From positions 137,696-201,695 of the forward strand of contig MU001513.1 of assembly GCA_010093485.1 (NCBI GenBank): a DNA stretch of 64,000 bases. The letters are read 5' to 3'. The translations under genes were made by a program, and so were the position numbers. Shown in pieces: positions 32,453-44,807 of the stretch. A model generated the notes under the pieces. That model saw only the letters and a program-made list of their open reading frames with translations. It was not told the origin of the DNA and did no database searches. How positions within the stretch are numbered: position 1 is the first letter of the stretch; each line of letters starts with the position of its first letter. The stretch is from Karstenula rhodostoma CBS 690.94. Its lineage: Eukaryota; Ascomycota; Dothideomycetes; Pleosporales; Didymosphaeriaceae.

Positions 32453-33400
32453 TCAAGACACTGTCGCTGCTGTCGAAGACCCCTGGGCATCTGGCGATAT
32501 CTTGGCTTTGCCCTTCTCCGCTTGCTTTTTGTCGTCGTCCACGTACAGGTTGTGTTCGTAGATGTAGTCCACAACCTTATCCGGAATATAGTATCGAATG
32601 CTCTTCCCCCTCTTTCGGAACAACCGGATCTTGGTGGATGATACGTCGTTCTGAATCAGCTGCGGTATAACCCAGATCTTCTCACGATACTGCTGTAGAG
32701 TGAGGAGAGCATCATCTATAACAATTAGCGAAGAGACTGTGTGATAACAATGAGCCGACTTACCGATGTCGGTCCCGCTGCGCTCTAAGATAAAGGCACC
32801 GTAGTGTCCGAGAATTCTCTCGAGATCCTCGGCGGCCCACAGACCCGGTGTGCTCATGGTCTGGATAAGATCTGCGCCAGCCAAGAGGGCAACGTGGATG
32901 GACTTCTTCTGGCCGTCCGGCGTTTCGATGCCGCCAAGTACTTCGTTCAGTTCATGATTGAAGTGGTCCAGAACCTTGACCGTGGGTAGATATTCCTTGT
33001 GCAGCGGCTCCCACGGATCGACACTGATCCAGGTAGAGCTATCACGGATTGCTATCCGCGTCATGTTTATCCGGTGGGTCGCGGGTGCCAGTCCGGCTTT
33101 CTTGTACGCATCGCCGACAGGACTGAAGAAACCGCCAACGACTTCGTAGTTGGTTTCGAATTCGCAGAAGTCGGCAGCCTCCTCGAACATGCGAAGGTGG
33201 AGGTTGGTAGGAGGCGAGAAAGAACCGCACGACACAAGAACGAGCGGTTGCTTGGTAGGATCCGATAGTGTCCTCTTCAGCCTTTCCTGAGGGAACACGT
33301 AGGTGTCGAGCGACATGGGGTCTGAGCTGCCGAGAGCGGCGTCGACAGTAGGCTGTCGGTCGTCGCCGTTGGACAAGATGTCGTGTGTAGTGGCGCTCAT
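32453..33400 (-). CDS. NMA1: Nicotinamide/nicotinate mononucleotide adenylyltransferase
   Basis: Joins NMN or nicotinate mononucleotide to ATP to give NAD or its acid form; the shared last adenylation step of NAD synthesis. Exons 33400-32764 and 32715-32453; 299 residues. Motifs: VLVSCGSFSPPTNLHLRMFE (nucleotidyltransferase GxFxPxxxxH loop), the GGFFSPVGDAYKKAGLAPAT block followed by HR, ISVDPWEP, LLAGADLIQTMSTPGLW and the C-terminal VSSTKIRLF (ISSTxIR motif). About 45 N-terminal residues precede the catalytic core, similar to fungal relatives. The intron (GTAAGT...TATAG, 48 bp) is a multiple of three and has no stop, so its retention would insert 16 residues after TDI. I removed it because the joined TDI-DDALLTLQQY reads better and both splice sites are strong. 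Confidence 0.93.
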   Translation of the reverse strand: MSATTHDILSNGDDRQPTVDAALGSSDPMSLDTYVFPQERLKRTLSDPTKQPLVLVSCGSFSPPTNLHLRMFEEAADFCEFETNYEVVGGFFSPVGDAYKKAGLAPATHRINMTRIAIRDSSTWISVDPWEPLHKEYLPTVKVLDHFNHELNEVLGGIETPDGQKKSIHVALLAGADLIQTMSTPGLWAAEDLERILGHYGAFILERSGTDIGKSAHCYHTVSSLIVIDDALLTLQQYREKIWVIPQLIQNDVSSTKIRLFRKRGKSIRYYIPDKVVDYIYEHNLYVDDDKKQAEKGKAKISPDAQGSSTAATVS

Positions 33401-35368
33401 AGTGGAGTATGGGCGAAGAAGTGGATGCGAAAGTGAGAGCCGGTGGCTATCGCGGGGGCACGGTCCGAAGTGTAGGCAGGAGGGTCGGCGTGGGGGTGCG
33501 CAAGCGTGTTTTACGAGGCGGCGTATGAGCGGGGATGGCCGGCGGGCGACCTGGGCACAGTCAATTTATGTGTCGCAAGGAAAGGTCGTGGACGTTGCTT
33601 ACCGAAGGCAACCCGTTGAGACCTAGGCAGACAGCCAGTGAGTCAAATGGGGCGCGTGTGATTGATTAATGAGCGAGCCTGACGTCGGAGGCGAACGATC
33701 CGCGGTTGGCCGGGGATCAACGAGGAGCGCGTGCCGTGAAAATCGCGGCGGTGAGGGAATGGCGCGTGGAACGAATTTACAGCAGAGAGATGAGCGTGTG
33801 CATGCAAGAGGGAGCTGCAGAGTGAGGATTGGCAGGAGGGCGGACCGGCGACATTTGTAGAGGGCGGGTGGTTCGAGTAGGCTTTGCCGTTCACGCGGCA
33901 TCTGGAAGGGGCGGGGTTGAGCAACGGGGCCCGGCTGGTGGCCGAGACGAGACCACAGCCGATACCCTTGCGCCCAGGCCCGCCTGCGAGTGTTCTTCAC
34001 CTGCATACGACACGAAACCATTTCTGCGCTGCGGCTGCTGCGACATGCGTGTTGTTTCCAAACCACACGCAGAGCGTCTCGCGCAGCCATGTCCATCGAG
34101 AGGTGGAACTTTGGCTCCATCAACTTGAAGCTGCCGGCGAATCCACCGTGCCCCGCCTGCCCAAAGCGGAGGCGCGGATGGTGCCATTCGGGCGCACGGG
34201 GCGTTGCGCAGAAGTGAGAGTTCCAGTACACATGTGGCTGACCAGCGGGAAGCGACGCAGTATCGATCATCGGGTGCTCCAGAGATCAGAGTCCATGCGG
34301 GCTGCTAGCTCTGGCCAAAATACCGCAGCGGAGGGCTAATCGTGGACAGTGTTGGGATAGAGGTGCGAGGCTAATCGTGGACAGTTGATGCCATCCGCGA
34401 TACCTAGTTCCTCCGATGAGCAATCACAGGATGCCCACCACAGCACGGTACTTTTGTTAATCCGTGGATTGTACTTGGTATGGGCAGGGATGTCTGGAGA
34501 GAAGCCCGCGGTAAGCGTCATCGAGACGCGCATGAGGCCTTCTAGAGTGAAGGCCGTCCGTGGGGTACGGTAGATATGAGAATGAGTAGCATGTTCGCCA
34601 GCTCATCGTTTGATGCCTCTGTTCATGACTTTGACTGATTCTTGCGACGCCATGAGACATGTGGGTGTTGCCGTGTGGCCGTTGCGGCGGTTGGAGCCAT
34701 GTTTGAAGTGCCCATCATTGGGAATGTGGCTCGCGCCTGCTTGCCTACCAGCCGGCGAAGGGGACCAACACCTGGTTGTGCTGTCACGATGGGGACCAGA
34801 GAAGCCGCAACAGAGACCGGGCTTGCAGTGCACGTATTCGTGGTCCCGATGGCTTTCCCATGTGTTGTGAGCTAAGTCAGTAATCCACTACTCGGAGTCC
34901 CCGTCACGCCAAGGCTACGCCATCACTATCCATCTCCAATCCAGCACGACATCTGCAAACACCATCGTTAACTGCCCGCTCGCACCGTACCTAGCAGACC
35001 AGCAGCACGTGCAGCCCTAATTCACTGCCCTTCACACCCCGCCACCGCCCGTTCGCGCTGTCCCGACTCGCCGCATTCGCTTAGAGCGGCCTATGGCGCC
35101 CAAGTAAAGCAGCGACTGCTCATGGAAAGAAAAGACCGACCCTTGGTCCCATCTTCTTCTTCTCCTTCTTCCAGGTACGCCGCCCCACCGTCTTCTACCC
35201 TCGCCCGCACGGGCAGCCGAGCACGTCAAACGACACCACCGCCGCCCGCTGCCTCTTCAACCCTGCCTCCGCCTCTCACCTGCTTCATCGGCACAGCTAC
35301 TGCGACACCCACCGGGGCCTCAGTCTAGCGCGAGCCGTCGAAGTTGACCATCTAGCAATCAGTTTCTC
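33401..35368. other. 2 kb divergent spacer
   Basis: Lies between the divergent NMNAT and Ufd4 genes. GC-rich frames on both strands carry no domain. A 17 bp direct repeat GGCTAATCGTGGACAGT is present at 34334-34350 and 34369-34385. The last 250 bp, C-rich, are probably the leader of the Ufd4 gene. Confidence 0.45.
34334..34385. repeat. 17 bp direct repeat, 35 bp period
   Basis: GGCTAATCGTGGACAGT occurs perfectly twice with an 18 bp spacer in non-coding DNA. Could be a paired factor site or slippage product. Confidence 0.8.
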
Positions 35369-38300
35369 ATGTCGTCCAGAGTGACTCGCTCGTCTGCGAG
35401 GCTTTCATCAGGCTCCTCGTCTAGCAACCCGCCCAACCCCCCCGCCCCGCCGCTTCCGCCCGCGCGTGCTGGCTCGACGAGGAAGCGCAAGGCCTCTGCC
35501 CGCGAGCCCAGCCCCGAACCGCCCCCAGAGCAGCCCGAACCGTCTGCTGCTCGCGCCGGTCGTTCTAAGCGCACAAAAGTAGAGCAGCAGGACCCGCCTG
35601 CTCCCTACGCTGCTCGCTCCAAGAAGGGCCAAGGCAAATCGGCCATGTCTACGCCAGGGTACGACGACTGCACCACGCCCCATGCTATGGACGCCATGCT
35701 AACCCAAAGCCACAGACAACCCACCGATGGCCCGGAGGAGAAGGCACAACCCTCATCATCGAAACGCGGAAAGAGCGGTCGTAGGAGCGGAGGTCAAGGT
35801 GACGACCCCCAACGACCCCCGGGGCTCCCTACAGCTAAACCTCGTACAGACGCCGCACCCTCGTCTTCGTCCCGACGAGGTTCCCGCAAATCGAATACGA
35901 AGAACGATGACGATGTAACAATGGAGGACGCACCCGGTACGGACGAGACACCACAAGGAGGTTCTGGCCCTGGTCGGCCCGATACCAGCGATGGCAGCAA
36001 CATCGATGGCCAGGATATGCGTTACGATGAGGATGAAGATGACGATGACGACGACCCGTTCGGCGGTAGCTTCCTCGGGCGTCATCCGGGAGGTTTCTCT
36101 GCCTTGCGGCATCTTACCGGCATGGCACAGCTGATGAGCAGCACGAATAATCGGCTACGAGGCATACTGGAGCAGCTGCAGTCACAAGACTCAACGATCC
36201 AGTTAATAGCGCTTCAGGATCTTTCCGAAGTCTTGTTGATTTCCACAGAGGACAATCTGGCCGGTCACTTCTCGCCCGATGCGTACGTGAAAGAGCTTGT
36301 CAAATTGCTGCAACCCAATGAGTTCACCGGTGAAGAGAACCCGGAGATCATGCTCCTTGCCTGTCGGTGTCTGGCGAACTTGATGGAAGCCCTTCCTCAA
36401 GCCACCGCTAACGTCGTTTACGGTGGCGCTGTACCAATACTATGTTCGAAGCTGCTCGAGATCCACTTCATCGACCTCGCAGAACAGTGTTTGAGCACGC
36501 TGGAGAAGATTTCTGTGGAGTTTCCTGCGTCCATCGTTCGCGAAGGTGGCCTCACTGCATGCTTGACGTATCTCGACTTCTTTGCTACAGGCACTCAGCG
36601 AACAGCGGTCACTACAGCCGCGAACTGCTGTCGAAACATACCCGAAGACTCGTTCGCTACCGTTCGCGACGTCATGCCTATCCTCGGAAACATTTTGAAA
36701 AACAATGACCAGAAAGTTGTAGAGCAAGGTTGCATTTGCGTCTCTAGAATCGTACAGAGCTTCAAACAACAAGACAGTAAGCTCGAAGAGCTCGTCAGCC
36801 CTGAACTGCTGCGGGCAATTCTCGGGCTTCTACTACCTGGCACAACCAACCTCATCGGACCGAATATTCATACCATGTTTCTCCAGGTTCTCGCATACAC
36901 GGCGAAAGCGAGCCCACGTCTTTCCGCCGAGCTTTTCAAAATGAACGTGGTGGATACGCTTTACCAAATATTGACCGGAGTGTCGCCACCCGCTGGGACT
37001 GAAGACATTGCCACCAAGATTGATACTGTCGTTATCATGCAAGCGCTTATTCACCGGCCCAAGGACCAAGTATTTGAGACCCTCAATGTTGTCTGCGAGC
37101 TTTTGCCTGCTGTAACAAGGGAAGACCTGACCTATTTGGACGATCTCGTTGATGCTGGCTACCCTGGCGAAAACGCACCCCCACTCTCCGCTTCCCGAAC
37201 ATCCAACGCACCTGGTGATGACCGCCTCGAGCTGCTCGAAGATTGCAAAGAGCAAGTCAAGCGTTTTGCCGTAATCTTGCTTCCCACTTTGACGGATGTG
37301 TATTCAAGCACGGTCAATCTGAACGTCCGACAAAAGGTCTTAACAGCGCAATTAAAGATGCTCTCCAACCTGGACACATATATACTTGAAGAGTCTCTAC
37401 GGGCAGTTCCATATGCGTCATACCTTGCGTCCATATTCTCACAACAAGACCATTCGACCTTGGTTACGTATGCACTTCAGGCGGCTGAACTCTTATTGAA
37501 GCGTCTCGAACCAATATACCGGTACCAGTTCTATCGCGAAGGTGTCATCTCTGAGATCACGAAACTGGCCAGCCGCCCGTGCAAGACTCTGGAATTACGA
37601 CCAAAAGAGTCGAAAACCACAATCGAAGTCGAAGCAGCTGTCGACTCTAACGCCAGCTCCAGTTCCACTGGCGAAGTGGATATGGATCAAGACATTGGAG
37701 AGGAGATAGATGTGGAGGTGCACTCAGAGGATGAAGATGACGAACATGGAAACGAGGACGATGAGCCGCACGACCACAGCGACAATCGGGATGACGATGA
37801 TGACTCAGATTCATCCTCCTCCTCCGAGCGCTTCCACCCACCTCCGATGCCTAATGCCGAAGACATCATCACGCTGCGGGCCAAGAAGTTCATCGAAGTT
37901 CACGAGAACGATGACGCCAAAGCTATCAGAGATAAGGCCACTGTCATACTGGAAGACCTGAAGTCTCTTGCCACGGAAATCCGTCAATGCGTTCTTGAAG
38001 ATGGTTCGGGAAACTGCATCGAGCTATTCACTCGTTTGGCCGCCTACTTTGAGGGTGACGCACTCGAGAGTATCACGAGCTACGAACTCATGTCGTCTAA
38101 CATAGTAGATGTTTTACTGGACGTATTTACAGCCAAATCTGCCAAAGATGTGGAGCCGCAAGCTTTATTCCTCGAGGCGTTCATGGGCACCAGCAGTAAG
38201 AATAAGATCAAAACTGCTAGTAGTGCCTCGCCCGCCACGCCGTTCAGCGTGTTGGTTAGCAAACTCCAAGACTTGCTGAGTAGGGCTGAGCACTTTGAGG

Positions 38301-41057
38301 TCATTACTGTCCATCAGCATTCATATGATAGCCGCGGCAGCGCGACTTCTATGTTGGCCAAACAACTGCGATTGAAGCTCATGGCCGATGATGAATCTGG
38401 TATCCCGAAGACGTACCGCAACATGATGGTGTCAATCCATGCTATTGCAACATTCAAAGCCCTGGACGACTATCTACGGCCTCGCATTGCCATCGCCGAA
38501 CGACCTCGTCCACCGAGGGCTCGTGACGCTGCCGCCTATGCGCAAGCGCTCGCCGAAGGACGACTGCCCGCCGCGCCGCCCCCGCATACTCCATCCGAGT
38601 CGACGAATCGTCCCTCATCGCGAAAATCGAAAGCGAAAACGTCCGGATCCGCCCCATCTGCACAGGCTGGCCCGAGTTCGGCTTCTCAAGAGAAACCGCG
38701 TCGATCTAGTAGGCGACAGCAAGCACAACCGCCCCCTCCTCCGCCACCCCCAGCACTACCACATTCAACCTCTGATCACGATCCCGTGGAATGTGCAGAC
38801 GAGGAGCGCCTGTCCGATCCCGATCCCGATTCCATGGACGAAAATAGCGCCTTAGATGCTATCATGGATGGTCTCGACGATGATATGGATGAAGAGCAAC
38901 CGGATCCGTCGGCGGTCAGTGTCGAAGTTGCGCCTACAGGCAAGGTCACTGCCCGCAAAGAGGACGGCACCCGAGTGGCTACACCCGTGCAAGGTCAGAC
39001 TCCGAGCAGACCGCCTGCGCAAGAGCGAATGTCGACCCCCTCGCGACTTTCCTCCCTCCTCCGTGGTGCTGCTGCACATCAAGGCCTTGCTGGTGCTCTG
39101 TCATATGCAGCCGCCATGCAGTCGACTCCGCAAGATTGGCACATTGAGTTCAGCGTTAACAACCAACCGCTCTCGAATGATACGACCATCTATCGTGCCG
39201 TGCACTTTAGCCAAGGTCAGCCGGGAGATGCATCGCATCGTACCGTGTGGAATGCAATCCACACTATCAAGTTCAAGCGTGTGTCTGGCCCGCCCTCAAC
39301 AGAGTCCAGTTCGATTACACCACCTCTTGACTCGAAGACCGGTACTGTAGGAATTCCACAGTCGTTGAGTGATCATCCTATCACTACTGGCATCTTGCGT
39401 TTGCTTAGCATTCTGCATGATCTCAACGCAAACATGGACGACTTGATCTTGGACAATCGAGCCCATCTCAAAGCCAACGCAGAACCATTGTCGCAATTTG
39501 TCAATACGAAGCTGACTGCGAAGCTGAATCGTCAGCTGGAGGAACCTTTGATCGTGGCGAGCAACTGTCTTCCGAGCTGGAGCGAAGACTTGGCACGCCT
39601 CTATCCTTTCCTCTTCCCCTTTGAGACCCGGCACCTGTTCGTGCAATCAACCTCGTTTGGGTATTCGCGATCTATGACGCGTTGGCAAAACGCCCAACCG
39701 GCATCCGATAGTAGGCACGACCGCCATCGCGATGAGCGCCCCTTCCTGGGACGACTACAGCGCCAAAAGGTCCGAATCTCCCGTGCCCGGATCCTGGAGT
39801 CAGCCATGAAAGTCATGCACCTCTACGGTTCCTCTCCGAGTGTGTTGGAGGTAGAGTACTTTGAAGAAGTCGGTACAGGGCTCGGACCTACCTTGGAGTT
39901 CTATTCTTCAGTGTCAAAGGAATTTTCGAAGAAGAAGCTGAAGCTTTGGCGGGAGAACGAGTCAAACGGTGACGACGAGTATGCTTTTGGAAAGCGCGGT
40001 CTCTTCCCTGCGCCCATGAGCGCGGCACAAGCTGGCACTGAAAATGGCACCAAGATTCTGGAGCTCTTCAAGACATTGGGGAAATTTGTCGCACGGTCAA
40101 TGCTGGACTCAAGGATTATCGATGTGTCCTTCAACCCAACATTCTTCCGCGTCGGTGATGGTACTGTTGCTGTTGCGCCTTCTCTAGGGGCTGTCAAATC
40201 TGTCGATTACGATTTGGCCAAATCGCTCAAGCTGGTGAAGCAGTTTGCTGATACCAAGAAGCAAATAGAGGGAGACGGCAGCTTGACGGCCGCCGAGAAA
40301 GCTTCAGCTCTCAAGGATATCGTTATCCAAAACTGTCACGTGGAAGACCTTGGCCTAGATTTCACGCTTCCCGGATATCCCATTGAGCTTGTTGAAAACG
40401 GCGCGGACAAGCAAGTCACGATCGAGAATGTGGACCTGTATGTCGAGAAGGTACTTGATCTCACGCTGGGCTCTGGTGTTCAGCGTCAAGCAGAAGCCTT
40501 TAGGGCAGGCTTCTCCGAAGTCTTCCCCTATTCCGCTCTAAGGGCCTTTACACCGGATGAGCTCGTTATGCTCTTTGGGCGTGTGGATGAGGACTGGTCT
40601 CTTGAAAGTGAGTTTTCTTCCAAAACTTTCGTCGGTACCTTCGATGCTAACCAAAGTACAGCTCTGATGGATTCGATCAAGGCGGATCATGGATACAACC
40701 TCGACAGCAAGAGCGTTCGTAATCTATTGCAGACCATGAGCGAGTTCTCGGCTACTGAGCGCCGCGACTTCCTGCAGTTCATCACAGGTAGTCCGAAGCT
40801 CCCTATCGGAGGTCAGTTCTGTATCTCTCTGCGTTCGATTCGATACTAACCATTGTCCAGGGTTCAAGAGTCTCACGCCAATGTTTACCGTGGTTTGCAA
40901 GCCGAGCGAGCCGCCTTTCACGTCAGACGACTATCTTCCCAGTGTCATGACTTGCGTCAATTACCTCAAGATGCCCGATTACAGCAGTATGCAGATTCTC
41001 CGTGAGAAGCTCAGTGTTGCAATTCAGGAGGGCCAGGGCGCCTTCCATCTTTCCTAA
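35369..41057 (+). CDS. UFD4: HECT-type ubiquitin-protein ligase Ufd4 (TRIP12-like)
   Basis: E3 ligase of the ubiquitin-fusion-degradation and N-degron pathways, likely cytosolic and nuclear. Exons 35369-40811 and 40861-41057; 1879 residues. The N-terminus is Ser/Pro/Arg-rich and disordered (about 1-215), followed by an acidic run ([15 protein letters not shown]). An armadillo-type helical region comes next (about 240-760; [57 protein letters not shown]), then a second acidic tract near 770-830. A Pro-rich linker ([17 protein letters not shown]) follows about residue 1120. The HECT domain fills the last ~400 residues ([40 protein letters not shown]), with the catalytic cysteine Cys1846 in [15 protein letters not shown], encoded by exon 2. 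Without the terminal intron the frame would stop before this cysteine, so splicing is essential for activity. The tail ends [10 protein letters not shown], matching the HECT C-terminal motif. Confidence 0.95.
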
Positions 41058-41814
41058 GCACGGAGGCTGGACCATTACGACTGTCGGGGTTTGGCGCACA
41101 TTTCATCAAAGCGGCCCTGTGGTCTGCTTTTAAGGTTTACATGACTTAGGCGTTATATACTCTGCAGGATGCATTAGCGTAGGAGGAAAGGGTACTACTG
41201 GGACTGGGCTTAGTATTTGTTAACGACTGACGCCCACAACGGACAATATGCATCGGGACAATAGGTCCATGGCGTTAATGCTTGTACACTCACATGGCGT
41301 GTCTCACAAATTTTGGATGGGCGGACGGGAATGAGAATAGACACGCTCTAGGACAGTAATTCTACTCAAATCACGATGATTTGAGTGTTTTTATAAAATC
41401 GAGTATGTCATAGCTTAGCGCGGTTACGCGATGTGGATCCGCCCACTCAAACGAATGACGCACATGACTGGGCGCGTAATTGAATCTTATTAGATATGGA
41501 GCCCAAGAAAGCATGAGTGTCTGCTGAACTGCGATGAGATCGCTTCCTGCTATTTCTCCTCCTGAGTGAACGCCAAGCGTCGGCCCGTTCGGCACCGAGC
41601 TGATACGATACAGCTCGAAAGCACCACACACATTGTACCACTGTGACTCGACACCGCACTACGTGTCTCGGCCGCGCAATCACTAACGTTCTGTCTCATA
41701 AGCCACCCAAAGTCTACCGACCTCTGGAGCTTCTTCCGACCGAAGTCCCTCCAGCGCTGAGTATGCAACGTGTACCCCACCAAAACAGACTGCGCAAACA
41801 TTCCAAGACCAAAG
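41058..41814. other. Spacer between the Ufd4 and Smr genes
   Basis: 3' flank of Ufd4 and promoter of the Smr gene; only short minus-strand frames. Nothing else seen. Confidence 0.5.
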
Positions 41815-43487
41815 ATGGATGAAGAGCTCCACAGCCTCGAGGTAGGCACGCGTCCGCGTTACACGACCGATTGCAAACGCTAAGATCCGCGCAGCAAGAA
41901 TTTTGCCCACCGTTAGACCCTGCTCTCATCCACGCGCTGTACCCAGACTATGCCGGACAGCCGGGTGGCACGCAGGTGCTGAGAGGTCTTTTGGAAGGCC
42001 TTACACAGACCGCAGCTGTCGAACAGCTTACCGCGTTCGATCCATCGGGCAGCAGTGGCGGTGCGGTGCGATCCAGTCCAAGCAAACAGTTCGACGATGC
42101 CGACTCGAGTACGGAGACGTGGACGTCGCAATCGCAGACGAATGTAACGGACTCCACGAGTCTTTCAAATGGTTTCGCAACACTGGAACTAGGGCCCGAC
42201 TCGGATAACTCGGCAGCAGGAGGATATTTTCGAGAAACGGAGGGCTATGACACACCAACCAAAGAGGCGCTGCTCGCCGAGACGTTCCCCACGCTACGGT
42301 TCGAACTTGTCACGTACACGTTGAAAAAGTGCGGCGATGACTTTGAGAAGGCGACGGATGAGCTGCTGAACCACGTATACTTTCACAATGTAAGAGGGAG
42401 CCCAGAAGAAGAAGAAGTACCCATTGTGAAGGGTATCGATGCATTTTCGGAGGAATACCATCTGCCACAGCGGGGCAAGAAGGGCAAAAAGAAGAAAAAG
42501 CGTGTGGATCTGTACAGTGTGACTTCCGCGTCTAACTCAGAATCAGAGCTTAGTCCCACAGCGCCGATCGCAAACAGATGGAAGGACAGCGGGCGAGATG
42601 TTGAGTTCTTATCGTCACGAACGAACGTATCTGCAAAAACCATCTCCTCGTTATATCATGCGAACGGCGTTTCGCTAGCGGGTACCATCGTTGCGATGAT
42701 GAAGAAATGTATTGCTGACCATGGGAAAGAAGAGCCTGATGCACCTGTCATTCAACCCGCGCTGGAGCTCAACGATGAATTTCCAAACATCGAATTAGAA
42801 TATGCCATTGCTCTGATTAGGCTGACAGCACCCTCAACAGCATATGCACACGAGCTCGCGAAGAAACTTACCGTCTATCCAAGCGCAGCCTATGTTGCTA
42901 AAGGTGGCCTACAAGTCATACCCCGATACGCTCCGGTCAACCTATCCGAACCCGCACCGGAGATCACGAAACTACCCGACCTTGCGCCGTCTGCCACCCC
43001 ACGAACAGCAGCCTCCCTCTCCGCAACCCGCAGCTTAGCCTTCACTAATGCCTCGGCTGCCTACCGCAAAGGTCGCTCAAACCCGCTTTACAAAGCTGCG
43101 GCAGGCTACTACGCTCAAGTTGGACGCGACACCAATGCCCATCTACGAGCACAGTCTGAGGCCGATGCCGAAATATTCGTCTCGCAGCAATCGAGTTCTC
43201 TTGTGCTGGACCTCCATGGCGTCACGGTGGACAGTGCGACCAGGATCGCCAAGCAGAGGACCAACGCGTGGTGGGATGGTTTAGGTGAGGCCAAAATTCC
43301 GGGCTATGGGCAGGGTAGAGGCGGTGCTAGGGACGGATTTAGGATCGTGACGGGCTTGGGGAGACATAGTGAGGGAGGCAGAGGGAAGATTGGACCCGCC
43401 GTCGTGAGGGCGTTGGTCAAAGAGGGGTGGAGAGTCGAGGTGGGGAATGGAGAGCTGGTTGTTACGGGGAAGGCGAAGCGGACGTGA
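41815..43487 (+). CDS. CUE-like / DUF1771 / Smr domain protein
   Basis: Smr-domain protein; relatives bind or cut RNA at stalled ribosomes or act on DNA. Exons 41815-41841 (MDEELHSLE) and 41895-43487; 539 residues. The start follows from the short first exon with a GTAGGC donor and a CAG acceptor giving QEFCPPLDPALIHALYPDYA. Domains: N-terminal helix pair, CUE-like ubiquitin-binding segment (AETFPTLRFELVTYTLKKCG with DDFEKATDELLNH, about 120-170), a Lys-rich run GKKGKKKKKRVDL, the DUF1771 helix pair (SAAYRKGRSNPLYKAAAGYY, near 410-460) and the Smr domain with LDLHGVTVDSATRIA and GLGRHSEGGRGKIGPAVVRA. The LDxHG and TGxGxHS motifs are intact. This order matches fungal relatives of yeast Cue2 and YPL199C; which ortholog is uncertain. 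Confidence 0.87.
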
Positions 43488-44807
43488 GCTTCTCGTCAAG
43501 GACCAGAGACGACAAGAATCTGCGGAGGCTGCCATAGGGCGATTCGGATTAATGATGGGCATTTGTTGGAAGAAGTTTCGGGCAATGTGCAGAGACGCTT
43601 TTAACGCCACCTCATCGCACTATTCGCGCACCGCAATGCCTTGTGGTGCGTTCGAGCTGTAGACATTGCATAACTCAACTCAATACACCTCGCCTCCTCG
43701 CCTCCTCGCCTCCATGCCTTCCGCACCACACTGGTGGTGCTTTCCTATCCGACTCTGCGTGTTTCTGGGTTAGCGCGACACTAGATCCACGCTAATTTTA
43801 GGAACGTCCATCAACGTCGGACTCAAACCGGACCTCTGTCCTTCGTTCGCCCCATCTGAATCCACAGGCCCAGATCGAGAATACGTCAATTCGGGCTCGA
43901 AACAGAGACAGCTCGGCGTTGAGGCCTTCCTTCGTTTGTCAGACTTACCATGTTACGAGAATTATGGGGTAACGAAACGATGTTTGAGAGGCCGAGCGAC
44001 GGGTGTTTCAGCGGCGTTGTGCTAGGGAGCGTGCGATGACGTGAAGAAAATACTCGAGGACCCTTGGAAAGAACAGAATACGACGAGCAAGGAATGTATG
44101 GGGGGTTGCAAGAACATGAGAAGAAGTTACATTTGTCGCGCGTTTCAACGTTTCTGCTTTCGTGAGCTGATGCTACATGGTTACCAAGCAGATGCAAAGC
44201 TACAATAGCCTCACTTCAGTAACTCACATTTGTACAAGCAACTTCCCAATCCATCCATGAACGCTGTACTTGCCTGACACTACCTGCATTTCATCGAGGC
44301 AGCTTCAAGCGCGCAACACACGCGGCCCCGTTCATTATCCTGTTTGACATCTTGGACGCTCTCAGTAACAGACTGGACATGGCGCGGCCTCATAAGCAGC
44401 ACGATCTGCCTCGGAACCCTTCCTATTGGTTCCCTAGAATGTCCGCTCTCCTATCCTGCCCCACCGCCCTTGCAGCTACCTTGGATCTTCGCAGTAATCG
44501 TTCAGAAGATCGACGGACGGGTACACTTTTCTGAAGAAGCGAGGCGGCATGCTGAGACCGCATCGAGCGCACCCCATGGGCACTGCGCTGCTCTGTGCTC
44601 GTGCTCGTGCAGTTCGAGAACAAGGACAAGTTATAAGACTCACGGGTATTCGGGAGAGCATCTTTCTTTCCTCACTCCACATCAATACTATTTTCAAAAG
44701 TATATTACTGCTGCTAGTCGGCTTTCCATTCCCTTCTTCCAACTCGCCACTGTAGACCAGTGCATTTTCAGTCCATCCTTCACTCAAAAGCATATTTTTG
44801 TGCAACT
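43488..44807. other. Promoter-side spacer of the repeat-protein gene
   Basis: 1.3 kb without a supported gene. A CCTCGCCTCCTCG tandem lies near 43689-43712. The last 60 bp before 44808 form a short leader ending CAACTATGA. Confidence 0.45.

Noticed and set aside
33623..34270. 215-codon minus-strand frame between NMNAT and UFD4
   Set aside because: GC-rich shadow frame with no domain; overlapping frames on both strands look the same.
41371..41929. Set of minus-strand frames upstream of the Smr gene
   Set aside because: Overlap the promoter and first exon of the plus-strand gene and carry no recognisable motif.
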